From positions 1 through 27,172 of the forward strand of contig DAITAC010000059.1 in assembly GCA_036824465.1 (NCBI GenBank): a stretch of 27,172 nt of DNA, given 5' to 3'. This DNA comes from JAKOQB01 sp036824465 (GTDB lineage: Bacteria; Pseudomonadota; Gammaproteobacteria; Burkholderiales; Burkholderiaceae_F). Position 1 is the first letter of the stretch. Every line of letters begins with the position of its first letter. Made by a program: the position numbers and the translations under genes. Under the pieces are notes generated by a model. That model saw only the letters and a list, made by a program, of their open reading frames with translations. It was not told the origin of the DNA and made no database searches. Positions 14,338-22,395 of the stretch are shown in pieces.

Positions 14338-15141
14338 ATGACCGCATTGCCCTGGTCGCGTGCGACGCTGCAAAACCTTCGCGGCGTGCTGTGCGACATC
14401 GACGACACGTTGACGACGGACGGAAGGCTCACCGCTTCAGCCTATCGGGCGCTGGAGCGGTTGCACGAATCCGGCCTCATCGTCGTGCCGGTCACGGGGC
14501 GTCCGGCAGGCTGGTGCGATCACATCGCGCGCTTCTGGCCGATCGATGCCGTGGTCGGCGAAAACGGCGCGTTCTATTTCCGTTACGAGCATCAGGTGCG
14601 GCGGATGATCCGTGCCTATCTGCAGGACGATGCGACGCGAGCCAGGAACCGCATACGACTGCAGGAAATCGGCGCAGATGTGTTGCGGCAGGTCCGGGGC
14701 TGCGCGATTTCGGCCGATCAGCCATATCGCGAAGCCGACCTGGCGATCGATTACTGCGAAGACGTAACGCCGCTGCCGGAGGCCGATGTGCAGCGCATCG
14801 TCGCGATCCTGCATGACTACGGCATGACGGTGAAGGTCAGTTCAATCCATGTCAACGCGTGGTTCGGCGACTACGACAAGCTGGCGATGACGCGGCGGTT
14901 GATGCGCGAGCAGTTTGGCGTTGACCTGGCCAGGCAGCGCGATCGTTTCGTCTTCGTCGGCGATTCGCCCAACGACGAGCCGATGTTCAGGTTCTTCCCC
15001 CACTCGGCGGCGGTGGCCAACATCGCGCGCTTCGTCGACCGGCTCCAACATCGCCCGGCGCACATCACCCGGCGCCCGAGCGGCGCGGGGTTCGCCGAGC
15101 TGGCGCGCCAGATTCTGGCGGAGCGCATGCGGGCGCGCTGA
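14338..15141 (+). CDS. HAD superfamily hydrolase, subfamily IIB (phosphatase)
   Basis: This 267-residue protein carries the HAD motifs. Motif I is GVLCDIDDTL with the nucleophile Asp20 and acid/base Asp22. Motif II is the Thr in VVPVTGRPAGW. The motif III Lys is in FGDYDKLAM. Motif IV is FVFVGDSPNDEPMF. The insertion between motifs II and III is the alpha/beta C2B cap typical of subfamily IIB, which contains Cof-type, sugar-phosphate and sucrose/mannosyl-phosphoglycerate phosphatases. It probably removes phosphate from a small sugar or cofactor phosphate in the cytosol; no substrate can be inferred. The ATG at 14338 follows an AACCTT spacer with a poor ribosome binding site. The gene lies between a terminator and gpsA, 75 bases before the latter, and may be cotranscribed with it. 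Confidence 0.9.
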   Translation: MTALPWSRATLQNLRGVLCDIDDTLTTDGRLTASAYRALERLHESGLIVVPVTGRPAGWCDHIARFWPIDAVVGENGAFYFRYEHQVRRMIRAYLQDDATRARNRIRLQEIGADVLRQVRGCAISADQPYREADLAIDYCEDVTPLPEADVQRIVAILHDYGMTVKVSSIHVNAWFGDYDKLAMTRRLMREQFGVDLARQRDRFVFVGDSPNDEPMFRFFPHSAAVANIARFVDRLQHRPAHITRRPSGAGFAELARQILAERMRAR

Positions 15142-15216
15142 TCCGAGCCCAGCGCACAGGGACGCCGCACTGATGCGGGTCAAGTGCGCACGAAGATCCG
15201 CCGTTAAGTTCCCGGC

Positions 15217-16245
15217 ATGACGAGCATCGGAGTGATCGGCGCAGGCGCATTCGGTACTGCGATGGCCTGCGTATTGCAACGTTCGGGCCATCAAGTGCGA
15301 CTGTGGGCGCGCGAGGCCGAGGTGGCCGACGCGATCAATCGCAATCGCGTCAACGACGTATTTCTGCCCGGCGTGCGTCTGCCGGACGGCATCGTTGCCA
15401 CGCAGGATCTTGCCGCGGCCACCCGCGGCGCGGTGTTCATGTTGCTGGCCCCGCCCGCGCAGCACATGCGCAGCGTGACCACGCAACTGCGGCCGTATCT
15501 GCCCGACGGCATCCCCGTGGTCACCTGCTCAAAGGGACTGGAGCGCGGCACGTGCGCGCTGATGTCGCAGGTGATCGCCGCAACGCTGCCGGCGGCACCG
15601 GTGGCGGTGCTGTCGGGCCCGTCGTTCGCCGCCGAAATCTCGATCGATCTGCCGACCGGCGTGACGCTTGCCTGCGCCGACCCCGTGCTGGGCGATCGGC
15701 TCGAGCGTGAGATCGGCAGCTCGCGTTTCCGCGTTTACCTGTCGGACGACGTGATCGGTTCGCAGTTGAGCGGCGTGATGAAGAACGTGCTGGCGATCGC
15801 CTGCGGCATCGTCACCGGCAAGAAGCTCGGCAACAGCATGCGGGCGATGCTGGTCGCGCGTGGGTTGGCGGAGACCGTCGACCTCGGCCTGGCGCTGGGC
15901 GCGCGCCTGGAGACCTTCCTCGGACTGTCCGGCATCGGCGACATCGACTTGTCGTGCAACAGCCCGCAGTCGCGCAACATGTCGCTCGGCATCGCGCTCG
16001 GCCAGGGGCGCAAGCTGGCGGACGTGCTCGCCGAACGGATCACCGTGCAGGAAGGCGTGCACTCGGCCGGCGCCGTGGCGGCGCTGGCCGGCCGCCTCGG
16101 CGTCGAGATGCCGATCGCGCAAATGGTCGACCGGATTCTCAATCACGACGCGGAACCGGACCGGGAGATTGCCGCACTTCTGGCGCTGCCGTTCGGCGTC
16201 GAGCGCGCCGTCGTGCCATGGCTCAGGCGCGGGATCGCCACATAG
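15217..16245 (+). CDS. gpsA: Glycerol-3-phosphate dehydrogenase [NAD(P)+]
   Basis: GpsA reduces dihydroxyacetone phosphate to sn-glycerol-3-phosphate, the backbone for phospholipids. The 342-residue protein has the N-terminal NAD(P) motif IGVIGAGAFGTAMA (Gly8, Gly10, Gly13). It also has CSKGLERGT with Lys106, VLSGPSFAAEI, the catalytic lysine in LSGVMKNVLAIACGI (Lys189), and TFLGLSGIGDIDLSC. The end (EGVHSAGAVAALAGRLGVEMPI) matches the helical C-domain. The usual GDLxLTC reads GDIDLSC and the usual SWG turn is AFG, both acceptable variants. The ATG at 15217 gives the standard family start. No phospholipid gene is adjacent; secB and grxC, often near gpsA in proteobacteria, are absent here. Confidence 0.96.
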   Translation: MTSIGVIGAGAFGTAMACVLQRSGHQVRLWAREAEVADAINRNRVNDVFLPGVRLPDGIVATQDLAAATRGAVFMLLAPPAQHMRSVTTQLRPYLPDGIPVVTCSKGLERGTCALMSQVIAATLPAAPVAVLSGPSFAAEISIDLPTGVTLACADPVLGDRLEREIGSSRFRVYLSDDVIGSQLSGVMKNVLAIACGIVTGKKLGNSMRAMLVARGLAETVDLGLALGARLETFLGLSGIGDIDLSCNSPQSRNMSLGIALGQGRKLADVLAERITVQEGVHSAGAVAALAGRLGVEMPIAQMVDRILNHDAEPDREIAALLALPFGVERAVVPWLRRGIAT

Positions 16246-16783
16246 ACCGCGCGGTGCCTGTTTGCGAGGTCGGCGCGCAACGCGAAGGCACTCGACCTCA
16301 TCGCGCCGGCCGGATCGACTGCTGGCAGCCGAGCCTCTTGCGTTGACAAACACGGCCAACGTCCTGCGCCGATGGGTTGCCGTAAGTGATGGCCGTCAAT
16401 GCTGGAAACCGGAACGGCTCTAGGATCTGAGTGAGGAATTTCTGCGCCCATCGGTGGTGGCGCCTCGGAGACAAGGATGGCGCGTTGGCGGGGACTACGC
16501 ACGGATTCAGCTCAGTTCACCACGCATGAACGCGCGACCGAGGCGGCAGGAGGTCCGGCGCCCGCAATCCCGCCATTCGCGGCGGGCAGCATCTCACCCA
16601 GCGGCAACCCGGCTTGCAGCGATCCCAGCAGTGTTACGCCCGTCGAACCCGACCGGCAGGTTGCTTATTTGTCAGCACTGCCGCCGCGCGGCGAAGCGAC
16701 CATCGTGACGCATTTCCGATGCGGGCAATTTGCAGCGACGCCCATATCGGCCCACTCGTGAATGTGAATTCAAGGAGACGACC
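16246..16783. other. Intergenic region upstream of the ABC importer (538 bp)
   Basis: The region separates gpsA from the importer operon. It opens with a short palindrome, ACCGCGCGGT at 16246-16255, right after the gpsA stop. A perfect TTGACA occurs at 16343-16348 but no acceptable -10 lies 16-18 bases on. The right half contains one small open frame with a good Shine-Dalgarno (16477-16761, listed separately). The last 13 bases hold the ribosome binding site of the binding-protein gene. No riboswitch fold was recognised by eye. Confidence 0.5.
16477..16761 (+). CDS. Candidate small protein upstream of the ABC importer (unidentified)
   Basis: GGAG at 16467-16470 precedes this ATG by six bases, a good ribosome binding site. 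The 94-residue frame ends 22 bases before the binding-protein ATG, so it could be the first gene of the importer operon or a leader peptide. The product, from MARWRGLRTDSAQF on, is Pro/Ala/Ser-rich, with no signal peptide, membrane segment or known motif, and two cysteines (one in NPACSD, one in FRCGQF). Third positions are mostly G or C but with rare codons, so coding is uncertain. It may be chance. Confidence 0.25.
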   Translation: MARWRGLRTDSAQFTTHERATEAAGGPAPAIPPFAAGSISPSGNPACSDPSSVTPVEPDRQVAYLSALPPRGEATIVTHFRCGQFAATPISAHS

Positions 16784-17911
16784 ATGAACATCGCCCGCAG
16801 AGAAATCATCCAGGCGTCGTTGTCGTTCGGCGCGCTGACAGCGTTCCGGCCGGCGATGGCGCAGGCAGCCATCGAAGACGAATTGACCCTCATCACACCG
16901 GTGGCCAAGACGCTGACCGACCCAACGCTTGCGGACTTCGCCGTCTACGCGAAGGAGAAGTGGAATGTCACGGTCAAGACCAGCGCGCTGGCGGCAGGCA
17001 CACCGGTTGCCTACGGTCGCATTCTCGAATGGAAGGGCCGCCCCGAAGCCGACATCATGTGGGGCGGTGAGAGTGCGCTCTACGACAAGCTGGCCGAGCA
17101 GAAGCTGGTCGCCAGGCTCGATTTGCCCAAGAGCGCTTTGGACGCGATTCCAGCGACCATCGGCAAGCCGAAGCCGATCTATCTGAAAGACCCGAAGGGA
17201 TTCTGGACCGGCACGGTGCTCGAGCCGTACGGCCTCGTCTATCACCCGAAGGTGCTGCAGCGGCTTGGCGTGCCAGAGCCGAAGGACTGGGACGACCTGC
17301 TGCATCCGAAGCTCAAGGGCCACGTCGCGCAGTGCGCGCCGAGTCGCTCGAGCAGCAGTCATGCAACGTACGAAGTGATCCTGCAGCGCGACGGCGATGA
17401 GAAAGGGTGGGCCTGGCTGAAGCGCCTCGCCGCCAACACGGGGATCTTCACCGCGCGCAGCCGGGACGTGCCGTCGGTGGTCGCGCGCGGCGAATTCGCC
17501 GCCGGCTTTGCGGTGCCAAGCTACATGGCGTTCGAGGACCGGCTCGCGGGCTTCGAACTGAAGTTCGTCGCGCCGAGAACCGCCTGGATCACGCCCGAGC
17601 CGATCTCGGTGCTGGCCGGCTGCAAGCACCCGAAAGCGGCGCTCGCCTTCATCGAGTACCTGCTGTCCGAGCGCGGACAGCGGGTGGCGATGGAACGCGG
17701 GGTGTTCCCGATCACGCCCAAGTTCCGCGTGCAGGGCGCGCCTGGATCGCGCGCAGAAATGGCGGTCGAGTTCACCGGCGGCATGCGTTCGTACTTCGAC
17801 ATCGACGTGATGAACATCTATGACGACGACCTGGCGCAGGGCCGCTATGAGAAAGTGAACGAGCAGTTCCGCAAGGAGATCGAGTCGGTCTGGGATCAGC
17901 TCAAGCGCTAG
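16784..17911 (+). CDS. ABC importer extracellular solute-binding protein (Fe3+/AfuA-like fold), substrate uncertain
   Basis: This is a 375-residue periplasmic receptor. The N-terminus NIARREIIQASLSFGALTAF followed by AMAQA has a twin arginine (Arg5-Arg6) before a hydrophobic stretch, suggesting Tat or possibly Sec export. The body has features of the family 1 binding proteins related to AfuA/FbpA and aminoethylphosphonate receptors: EADIMWGGESALYDKL, the GLVYHPKVLQRLGVP-PKDWDDL segment, GEFAAGFAVPSYMAF and HPKAALAFIEYLLSERGQR. The paired tyrosines that bind iron in FbpA are not seen at the expected place, where SYM is found, so iron is doubtful. AAGGAG at 16772-16777 fixes the ATG at 16784. 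The ATPase gene begins 25 bases after the stop and the permease follows, so the three genes form one transport operon. The substrate is unknown. Confidence 0.92.
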   Translation: MNIARREIIQASLSFGALTAFRPAMAQAAIEDELTLITPVAKTLTDPTLADFAVYAKEKWNVTVKTSALAAGTPVAYGRILEWKGRPEADIMWGGESALYDKLAEQKLVARLDLPKSALDAIPATIGKPKPIYLKDPKGFWTGTVLEPYGLVYHPKVLQRLGVPEPKDWDDLLHPKLKGHVAQCAPSRSSSSHATYEVILQRDGDEKGWAWLKRLAANTGIFTARSRDVPSVVARGEFAAGFAVPSYMAFEDRLAGFELKFVAPRTAWITPEPISVLAGCKHPKAALAFIEYLLSERGQRVAMERGVFPITPKFRVQGAPGSRAEMAVEFTGGMRSYFDIDVMNIYDDDLAQGRYEKVNEQFRKEIESVWDQLKR

Positions 17912-17936
17912 CGCACGACAGAAAGCGGCCGCCGCC

Positions 17937-19013
17937 ATGCGCATCGCGGTAGAAAGACTCACAAAGCGCTTCGGGCCGCTGGCAGTCGTCGACGGCGTCG
18001 ATTTCTCGATCGAGGAGGGGGAGCTTTTCACCCTCCTCGGACCTTCAGGATGCGGCAAGACGACACTGCTGCGGCTGATCGCCGGCTTCTACGCCCCCGA
18101 CGGCGGCGAGGTTCGTTTCGACGATCGCGTCGTCAACGACGTGCCGCCGCATGAACGCGGCATCGGCATGGTGTTCCAGAACTATGCGTTGTGGCCGCAC
18201 ATGACGGTGTCGGGCAATGTCTCGTACGGGCTCAAGCTGCGCAAGCTCGGGCACGCCGAGATCGCCAATCGCGTCAAGGGCGCACTCGACAAGGTCCGGC
18301 TTGCCGGGCTCGGCGATCGCTATCCGGGCCAGCTTTCCGGCGGCCAGCAGCAGCGCGTGGCGCTCGCGCGTGCGCTGGTGCTGAACCCCAAGATCCTGCT
18401 GCTGGACGAGCCGCTGTCCAATCTCGACGCGAAGATCCGCATCCAGGTACGCGCCGAGATCAGGAAGCTGCAGAAGGAACTCGGCATCACCACCGTTTAT
18501 GTCACTCATGACCAGGAAGAGGCGCTGACGCTTTCGGACCGGATTGCCGTGTTCAACCAGGGCAAGGTTCTGCAGGTCGGCGCGCCCAAGGCGCTGTACG
18601 AGCGGCCGGCCAACCGCTTCGTCGCCGACTTCATCGGCATCAACAATCTGATCGAGGGCACGGTGCAGGCGGTCGACGAGCAGCAAAACCGGCTGCGCGT
18701 GCAGACCGTGCTCGGCGACCTGTCGACGCTGTCCGAGCAGAACCTTCGTGCCGGTGAGCGCTGCGTCGTGGCGATCCGCCCGGAGAACATGACGCTGGAC
18801 GGCGAGCCTGCCGCCGACCGCAACCGGCTGCCGGGACGAATCTCGTTTGCCGCCTACCTCGGCAACACGCTGCGCTACGACGTCGACCTGGGTCAGGGCG
18901 TGACGTTCAAGGTCGATATCCGCGATCCCTGGCACCACTCGCAGCGTGCGATGGACAGCACCGTGACCGTGAGCTTCCCGGCCGCCAGCACAATTGCGAT
19001 CCGGGCGGACTGA
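17937..19013 (+). CDS. ABC importer ATP-binding protein (FbpC/PotA-like)
   Basis: This is the cytosolic ATPase of the importer, 358 residues. The nucleotide-binding domain shows Walker A GPSGCGKT at 35-42, Q-loop VFQNYALWP (Gln81), signature LSGGQQQR at 133-140, Walker B ILLLDE at 153-158, D-loop SNLDAK and H-loop THDQEEA (His191). The C-terminal 120 residues form a TOBE/OB-type domain (VVAIRPENMTL, then FAAYLGNTLRYDV), as in CUT1/Fe3+/polyamine-type ATPases. It starts 25 bases after the binding-protein gene and ends 2 bases before the permease start, supporting translational coupling. Its Shine-Dalgarno is weak. The family is clear; the transported substrate is not set by this subunit. Confidence 0.96.
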   Translation: MRIAVERLTKRFGPLAVVDGVDFSIEEGELFTLLGPSGCGKTTLLRLIAGFYAPDGGEVRFDDRVVNDVPPHERGIGMVFQNYALWPHMTVSGNVSYGLKLRKLGHAEIANRVKGALDKVRLAGLGDRYPGQLSGGQQQRVALARALVLNPKILLLDEPLSNLDAKIRIQVRAEIRKLQKELGITTVYVTHDQEEALTLSDRIAVFNQGKVLQVGAPKALYERPANRFVADFIGINNLIEGTVQAVDEQQNRLRVQTVLGDLSTLSEQNLRAGERCVVAIRPENMTLDGEPAADRNRLPGRISFAAYLGNTLRYDVDLGQGVTFKVDIRDPWHHSQRAMDSTVTVSFPAASTIAIRAD

Positions 19014-19015
19014 CG

Positions 19016-20689
19016 ATGCGGCTTCCGCGCGCGACGACGGCGGTCCTCGGCTTCAGCCTGATCTGGGTCTTCCTGATCCTGTTCGTGCTGTTCCCGCTGA
19101 CGCGCATCTTCTACGACGCGTTCACCAACGAGGCGGGGCAGTTCACGCTTGCCAACTTCGGCACGTTCTTCACCGACTCGTTCTACCTGCGGTCGCTCTG
19201 GAAGTCGCTCGCGCTCGGCTTTGCAGCGGTCATCACGACCTCGGTGATCGGCATTTCGGTCGCGTTTCTGATCATCCGCTACGACTTTCCCTACCGGAAC
19301 ATCTTCTCGTACCTGACGATGCTGCCGATGATCCTTCCGCCGCTGGTCGGCGTGCTCGGCTTCGTCTTCATCCTCGGACGTGCCGGCACCGTCAACGTGC
19401 TGCTGATGGACTGGTTCGGGCTCGAAAATCCGGTGAACTTCATGTACGGCGTGCAGGGGGTGCTGCTGGTGGAAACGGTGCACCTGTTTCCGCTGATGAC
19501 GCTCAGCATCCTCGACTCGCTGTCGAAGATCGATCCGTCGCTGGAGGAGGCCGCGCAGGGGATGGGTGCGAAAGGCTGGCGCCGGTTCTGGACGATCACG
19601 CTGCCGCTCACCACGCCCGGCTACATCTCGGGTGCGCTGCTCGTCTTCATCTGGACCTTCGCCGACTTCATCACGCCGCTCGTGCTCGGCGTGCAGGACC
19701 TGCTCGCGCCGCAGGCGTATCTGAACATCATGCAGTTCGTCGACCGGACGATCTTCCGCATGGGCATCGTGATCTCGGCCCTGCTGGTCCTGCTGGCGAT
19801 CATCTTCGTACTCGCCGCGCGCCAGTACGTGGCGATCAAGGATTACAGCTCGCTCACCTACTCCAAGGTCGAGCGGCGGCGCCTGGGCCCGGTCAAGCGC
19901 TGGCTTGCGGTGGGCTACCTCACGCTGCTGATGCTCGTGTGCGTGATCCCACAGGCCGGCGTGCTGTTCGCGGCAGTTGGACGCGGCTGGGCGCTGACGC
20001 CATTCCCGGTCCAGTACACGATGGAATTCTTCAGGACGGTCAGCCTCGACACGCCCAAGTTCATCGTCAACTCGTTCCTGTACTCAGGGCTCGCGGTCGT
20101 GCTGTGCCTCACGATCGGCGTGCCGATGGCCTGGATCATGACGCGCACGCATGCGCCTGGACGGCGCGCGATGGACGCGTTGACGACGCTGATCCTCGCC
20201 ATCCCGGGCACCGCGGTCGGCATCGCCTACATCCGCGCCTTCAACTTCCCGCTGCCGCTCATCGACGTCCCGCTGACGGGGATGTGGATCATTCTTCCGC
20301 TGGTGCTTGCGGTCCGGCGTCTGCCGTACACGGTGCGCGGCAGCTTCTCTTCGCTGCTGATCGTGCATCCGTCGATGGAGGAGGCTGCAGCCAACGTCGG
20401 GGCCACCAAGCTGCGCACGTTCCGTGACATCACCGTACCGCTGGTGTGGAAGGGCATTGTCGTCGGCGGACTGTTCTCGTTCATCATGTCGATCCAGGAA
20501 GCGTCGGCGACAATCTTCCTGACGCTCGGCGGCTGGGAAATGATTCCGTTCGGAATCTTCACCTTCTACATCGCGGGTTCACAGAGTCAGGCCGCTGCGC
20601 TCGGCGTGATCCTGATCTTCCTGTGCGCGGCGAGCCTCTACATCGTCAATCGCATCGCCGGCACGCGCGTCGGCGGCCTGTTTGGCTGA
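19016..20689 (+). CDS. ABC importer permease, two fused transmembrane domains (FbpB/ThiP-like)
   Basis: This 557-residue inner-membrane protein holds two homologous permease halves in one chain, as in FbpB, SfuB and ThiP-type systems. The first half carries the EAA coupling motif EEAAQGMGAKGWRRFWTITL near residues 178-197. The second carries EEAAANVGATKLRTFRDITV near 457-476. About twelve hydrophobic segments are visible, starting with VLGFSLIWVFLILFVLFPL. A charged cytosolic linker (SSLTYSKVERRRLGPVKRW) joins the halves. Because both domains are present, the operon forms a complete importer with one permease chain and two ATPases. It begins 2 bases after the ATPase stop. Its stop lies 4 bases from the stop of the convergent cytochrome b561 gene, leaving no room for a terminator between them. 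Confidence 0.96.
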   Translation: MRLPRATTAVLGFSLIWVFLILFVLFPLTRIFYDAFTNEAGQFTLANFGTFFTDSFYLRSLWKSLALGFAAVITTSVIGISVAFLIIRYDFPYRNIFSYLTMLPMILPPLVGVLGFVFILGRAGTVNVLLMDWFGLENPVNFMYGVQGVLLVETVHLFPLMTLSILDSLSKIDPSLEEAAQGMGAKGWRRFWTITLPLTTPGYISGALLVFIWTFADFITPLVLGVQDLLAPQAYLNIMQFVDRTIFRMGIVISALLVLLAIIFVLAARQYVAIKDYSSLTYSKVERRRLGPVKRWLAVGYLTLLMLVCVIPQAGVLFAAVGRGWALTPFPVQYTMEFFRTVSLDTPKFIVNSFLYSGLAVVLCLTIGVPMAWIMTRTHAPGRRAMDALTTLILAIPGTAVGIAYIRAFNFPLPLIDVPLTGMWIILPLVLAVRRLPYTVRGSFSSLLIVHPSMEEAAANVGATKLRTFRDITVPLVWKGIVVGGLFSFIMSIQEASATIFLTLGGWEMIPFGIFTFYIAGSQSQAAALGVILIFLCAASLYIVNRIAGTRVGGLFG

Positions 20690-20693
20690 GAAA

Positions 20694-21350
20694 TCAGAGC
20701 GTAACGACGTGGCCGACCAGCGCGGCGGCCAGGGCCAGCAGGATCAGCGCGCGCAGGCGCAGTGCCAGGCTGTCGTCGGCCGGCGTCACATCGTGATTGA
20801 ACTTGTTTCCGGTAATCATCGGCGCAACAAGGTTCTCGCGGCGGGAGATGAAGAAGAAGGCGATCGCGCACAGGTGAAGCGCGATGAGCGCGTAGAGGAC
20901 GATCTCGTTGATGTTATGAATCCTGGTCAGAAGATGACTGGTGCGATCGGAAACGAATCGCGCCAGCGGGCCCTGTGTGACGATGTCGTCGCTGGCGAAG
21001 AGGCCGCAGAGGCCCTGCACGGTCACTGATCCGAGCATCGCGAGGATCGAGAACGACCCGAGCGGATTGTGACCCGGGCACCTCTGGTCAGACCGGTTCA
21101 CGACATCTCGTGCATAACGCAGCGCGGCGCGCGGTCCGCGTACGAATTTCGTGAACTGTGCGTAGTGAGAGCCGGCGAATCCCCAGAGAATTCGAAACAG
21201 CACCAGCGTGAGGACCGCATAGCCGCTGCGCATGTGCCATTCCATCGCATTTCCGCCCAGCTTGGCGGCGACAACCGAGGTGATCACCAGAATCACGAGC
21301 GCCCAGTGAAAAAGACGTGTCGGCAGATCCCATATCCGGACCGCCGGCAT
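20694..21350 (-). CDS. Cytochrome b561-family membrane protein
   Basis: This 218-residue inner-membrane diheme cytochrome b belongs to the group including cytochrome b561 and Ni/Fe-hydrogenase-type b subunits. It starts VRIWDLPTRLFHWALV, the family hallmark, with His15. Further candidate heme ligands are His39 (MEWHMRSGY), His145 (TRIHNINEI) and His159 (IALHLCAI). Four main hydrophobic segments are visible, plus one near the C-terminus. It probably passes electrons from quinol to a periplasmic cytochrome c; the class II cytochrome in this window is a possible partner, but they are not linked. I chose the ATG at 21350 because GAGGG lies just upstream and the longer frame (to 21398) adds an acidic/basic tail with no family match. 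It follows secF by 83 bases on the same strand, and readthrough is possible. Confidence 0.92.
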   Translation of the reverse strand: MPAVRIWDLPTRLFHWALVILVITSVVAAKLGGNAMEWHMRSGYAVLTLVLFRILWGFAGSHYAQFTKFVRGPRAALRYARDVVNRSDQRCPGHNPLGSFSILAMLGSVTVQGLCGLFASDDIVTQGPLARFVSDRTSHLLTRIHNINEIVLYALIALHLCAIAFFFISRRENLVAPMITGNKFNHDVTPADDSLALRLRALILLALAAALVGHVVTL

Positions 21351-21407
21351 CGACCCTCGATGCGCCACGTCGTCGTCGCGATCTGCTTCCTGCCGCATGG
21401 ACGATAT

Positions 21408-21422
21408 ACAGCGTGACGCTGT
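21408..21422 (-). terminator. Small stem-loop between secF and cytochrome b561
   Basis: ACAGCG at 21408-21413 pairs with CGCTGT at 21417-21422 around TGA. On the minus strand it lies 11 bases after the secF stop, followed by TATATCG, not a T-run. It could mark the end of the sec operon or only slow readthrough into the cytochrome gene. Confidence 0.3.
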
Positions 21423-21433
21423 GGTCTATTCCA

Positions 21434-22372
21434 TCAGGGCACGATCGGCTGCGACGGATCCTCTTTCTTCTGTGGCTTGACCAGGTCCTCGCGCTTCACG
21501 CCCAGATAGCGCGCGATCGCAGCGGCGACGAACACCGACGAGTAGACACCGAAAAGAATGCCGATCGTCAGCGCCAGCGCGAAGTAGTGCAGCGCCGGGC
21601 CACCAAAGATCAGCATCGCCAGCGTCATCATCAGGGTCGAACCGTGGGTGATGATCGTGCGCGAGATGGTCGCGGTGATCGCGGAGTCGATCACTTCGTC
21701 CACGCTCGCTTTGCGCATGGTGCGGAAGTGTTCGCGCACGCGGTCGAAGATGATCACCGACTCGTTGACCGAATAGCCGAGCACCGCGAGCACCGCGGCC
21801 AGCACCGGCAGCGAGAACTCCCAGCGGAAGATGGAAAACATGCCGACCACCAGGATCACGTCGTGCAGGTTGGCGATGATCGCGGCGACGGAGAATTTCC
21901 ACTCGAAGCGAACCGCCAGGTACACCATGATTCCGAGGCAGACCATCAGCAATGCGAGTCCGCCGTCGTGCGCGAGTTCTTCGCCCACCGACGGGCCGAC
22001 GAATTCGACGCGGCGCAGTTCGACCGCTGCATCCTGTGCCTTCAGCGTCGTGAGCACGCGCTCGGCCTGCTGGCCGGACGTGACGCCTTTCTCAAGGGGA
22101 AGCCGGATGAGCACGTCGCGCGAGGAGCCGAAGTGCTGCACCTGGAATTCGCCGCCCCCCTTGGCTTCGATCGAAGCGCGGATCTGCTCGAGGTTGGCCG
22201 GCTGCGGATACGAAACTTCCATGACGGTGCCGCCCGTGAATTCCACCGACAGGCTCAACCCGCGAACGAGCAGGAAGCCGACCGCGACAAGAAACGTGAC
22301 AAACGAGATCGCGTTGAAGATCAACGCGTAGCGCATGAAAGGGATCGTGCGTCGAATCCTGAAGAATTCCAT
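21434..22372 (-). CDS. secF: Protein translocase subunit SecF
   Basis: SecF pairs with SecD in the inner membrane and uses the proton gradient to help pull exported proteins out of the SecYEG channel. The 312-residue protein has an N-terminal membrane helix followed by the family motif LSVEFTGGTVMEV, a short periplasmic P1-like domain, and five further membrane segments from GLALLMVCLGIMVYLAV onward. The RND signature NESVIIFDRVREHFR and the final transmembrane pair (GGPALHYFALALTIGILFG) are present. Length matches the family. It starts 23 bases after the secD stop, so the two are cotranscribed. The tail is charged (KREDLVKPQKKEDPSQPIV). The identity is certain from both motifs and position. 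Confidence 0.98.
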   Translation of the reverse strand: MEFFRIRRTIPFMRYALIFNAISFVTFLVAVGFLLVRGLSLSVEFTGGTVMEVSYPQPANLEQIRASIEAKGGGEFQVQHFGSSRDVLIRLPLEKGVTSGQQAERVLTTLKAQDAAVELRRVEFVGPSVGEELAHDGGLALLMVCLGIMVYLAVRFEWKFSVAAIIANLHDVILVVGMFSIFRWEFSLPVLAAVLAVLGYSVNESVIIFDRVREHFRTMRKASVDEVIDSAITATISRTIITHGSTLMMTLAMLIFGGPALHYFALALTIGILFGVYSSVFVAAAIARYLGVKREDLVKPQKKEDPSQPIVP

Positions 22373-22395
22373 GGTTTGCCTTTACGCGAGCCGAA

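Noticed and set aside
16343..16348. Perfect TTGACA as a -35 promoter element for the ABC operon
   Set aside because: No acceptable -10 lies at the right distance (the position reads GCGCCG), and the operon start is over 400 bases away.
16634..18058. Long minus-strand open frame (474 codons) across the binding-protein gene
   Set aside because: It is antisense to a clearly identified receptor and is rich in Arg/His/Asp with no family sequence, the usual shadow of a GC-rich gene.
18994..20427. Plus-strand 477-codon frame overlapping the permease
   Set aside because: The overlapping frame encodes a textbook double permease with EAA motifs; this one is Arg/Ala/His-rich and shares the same DNA.
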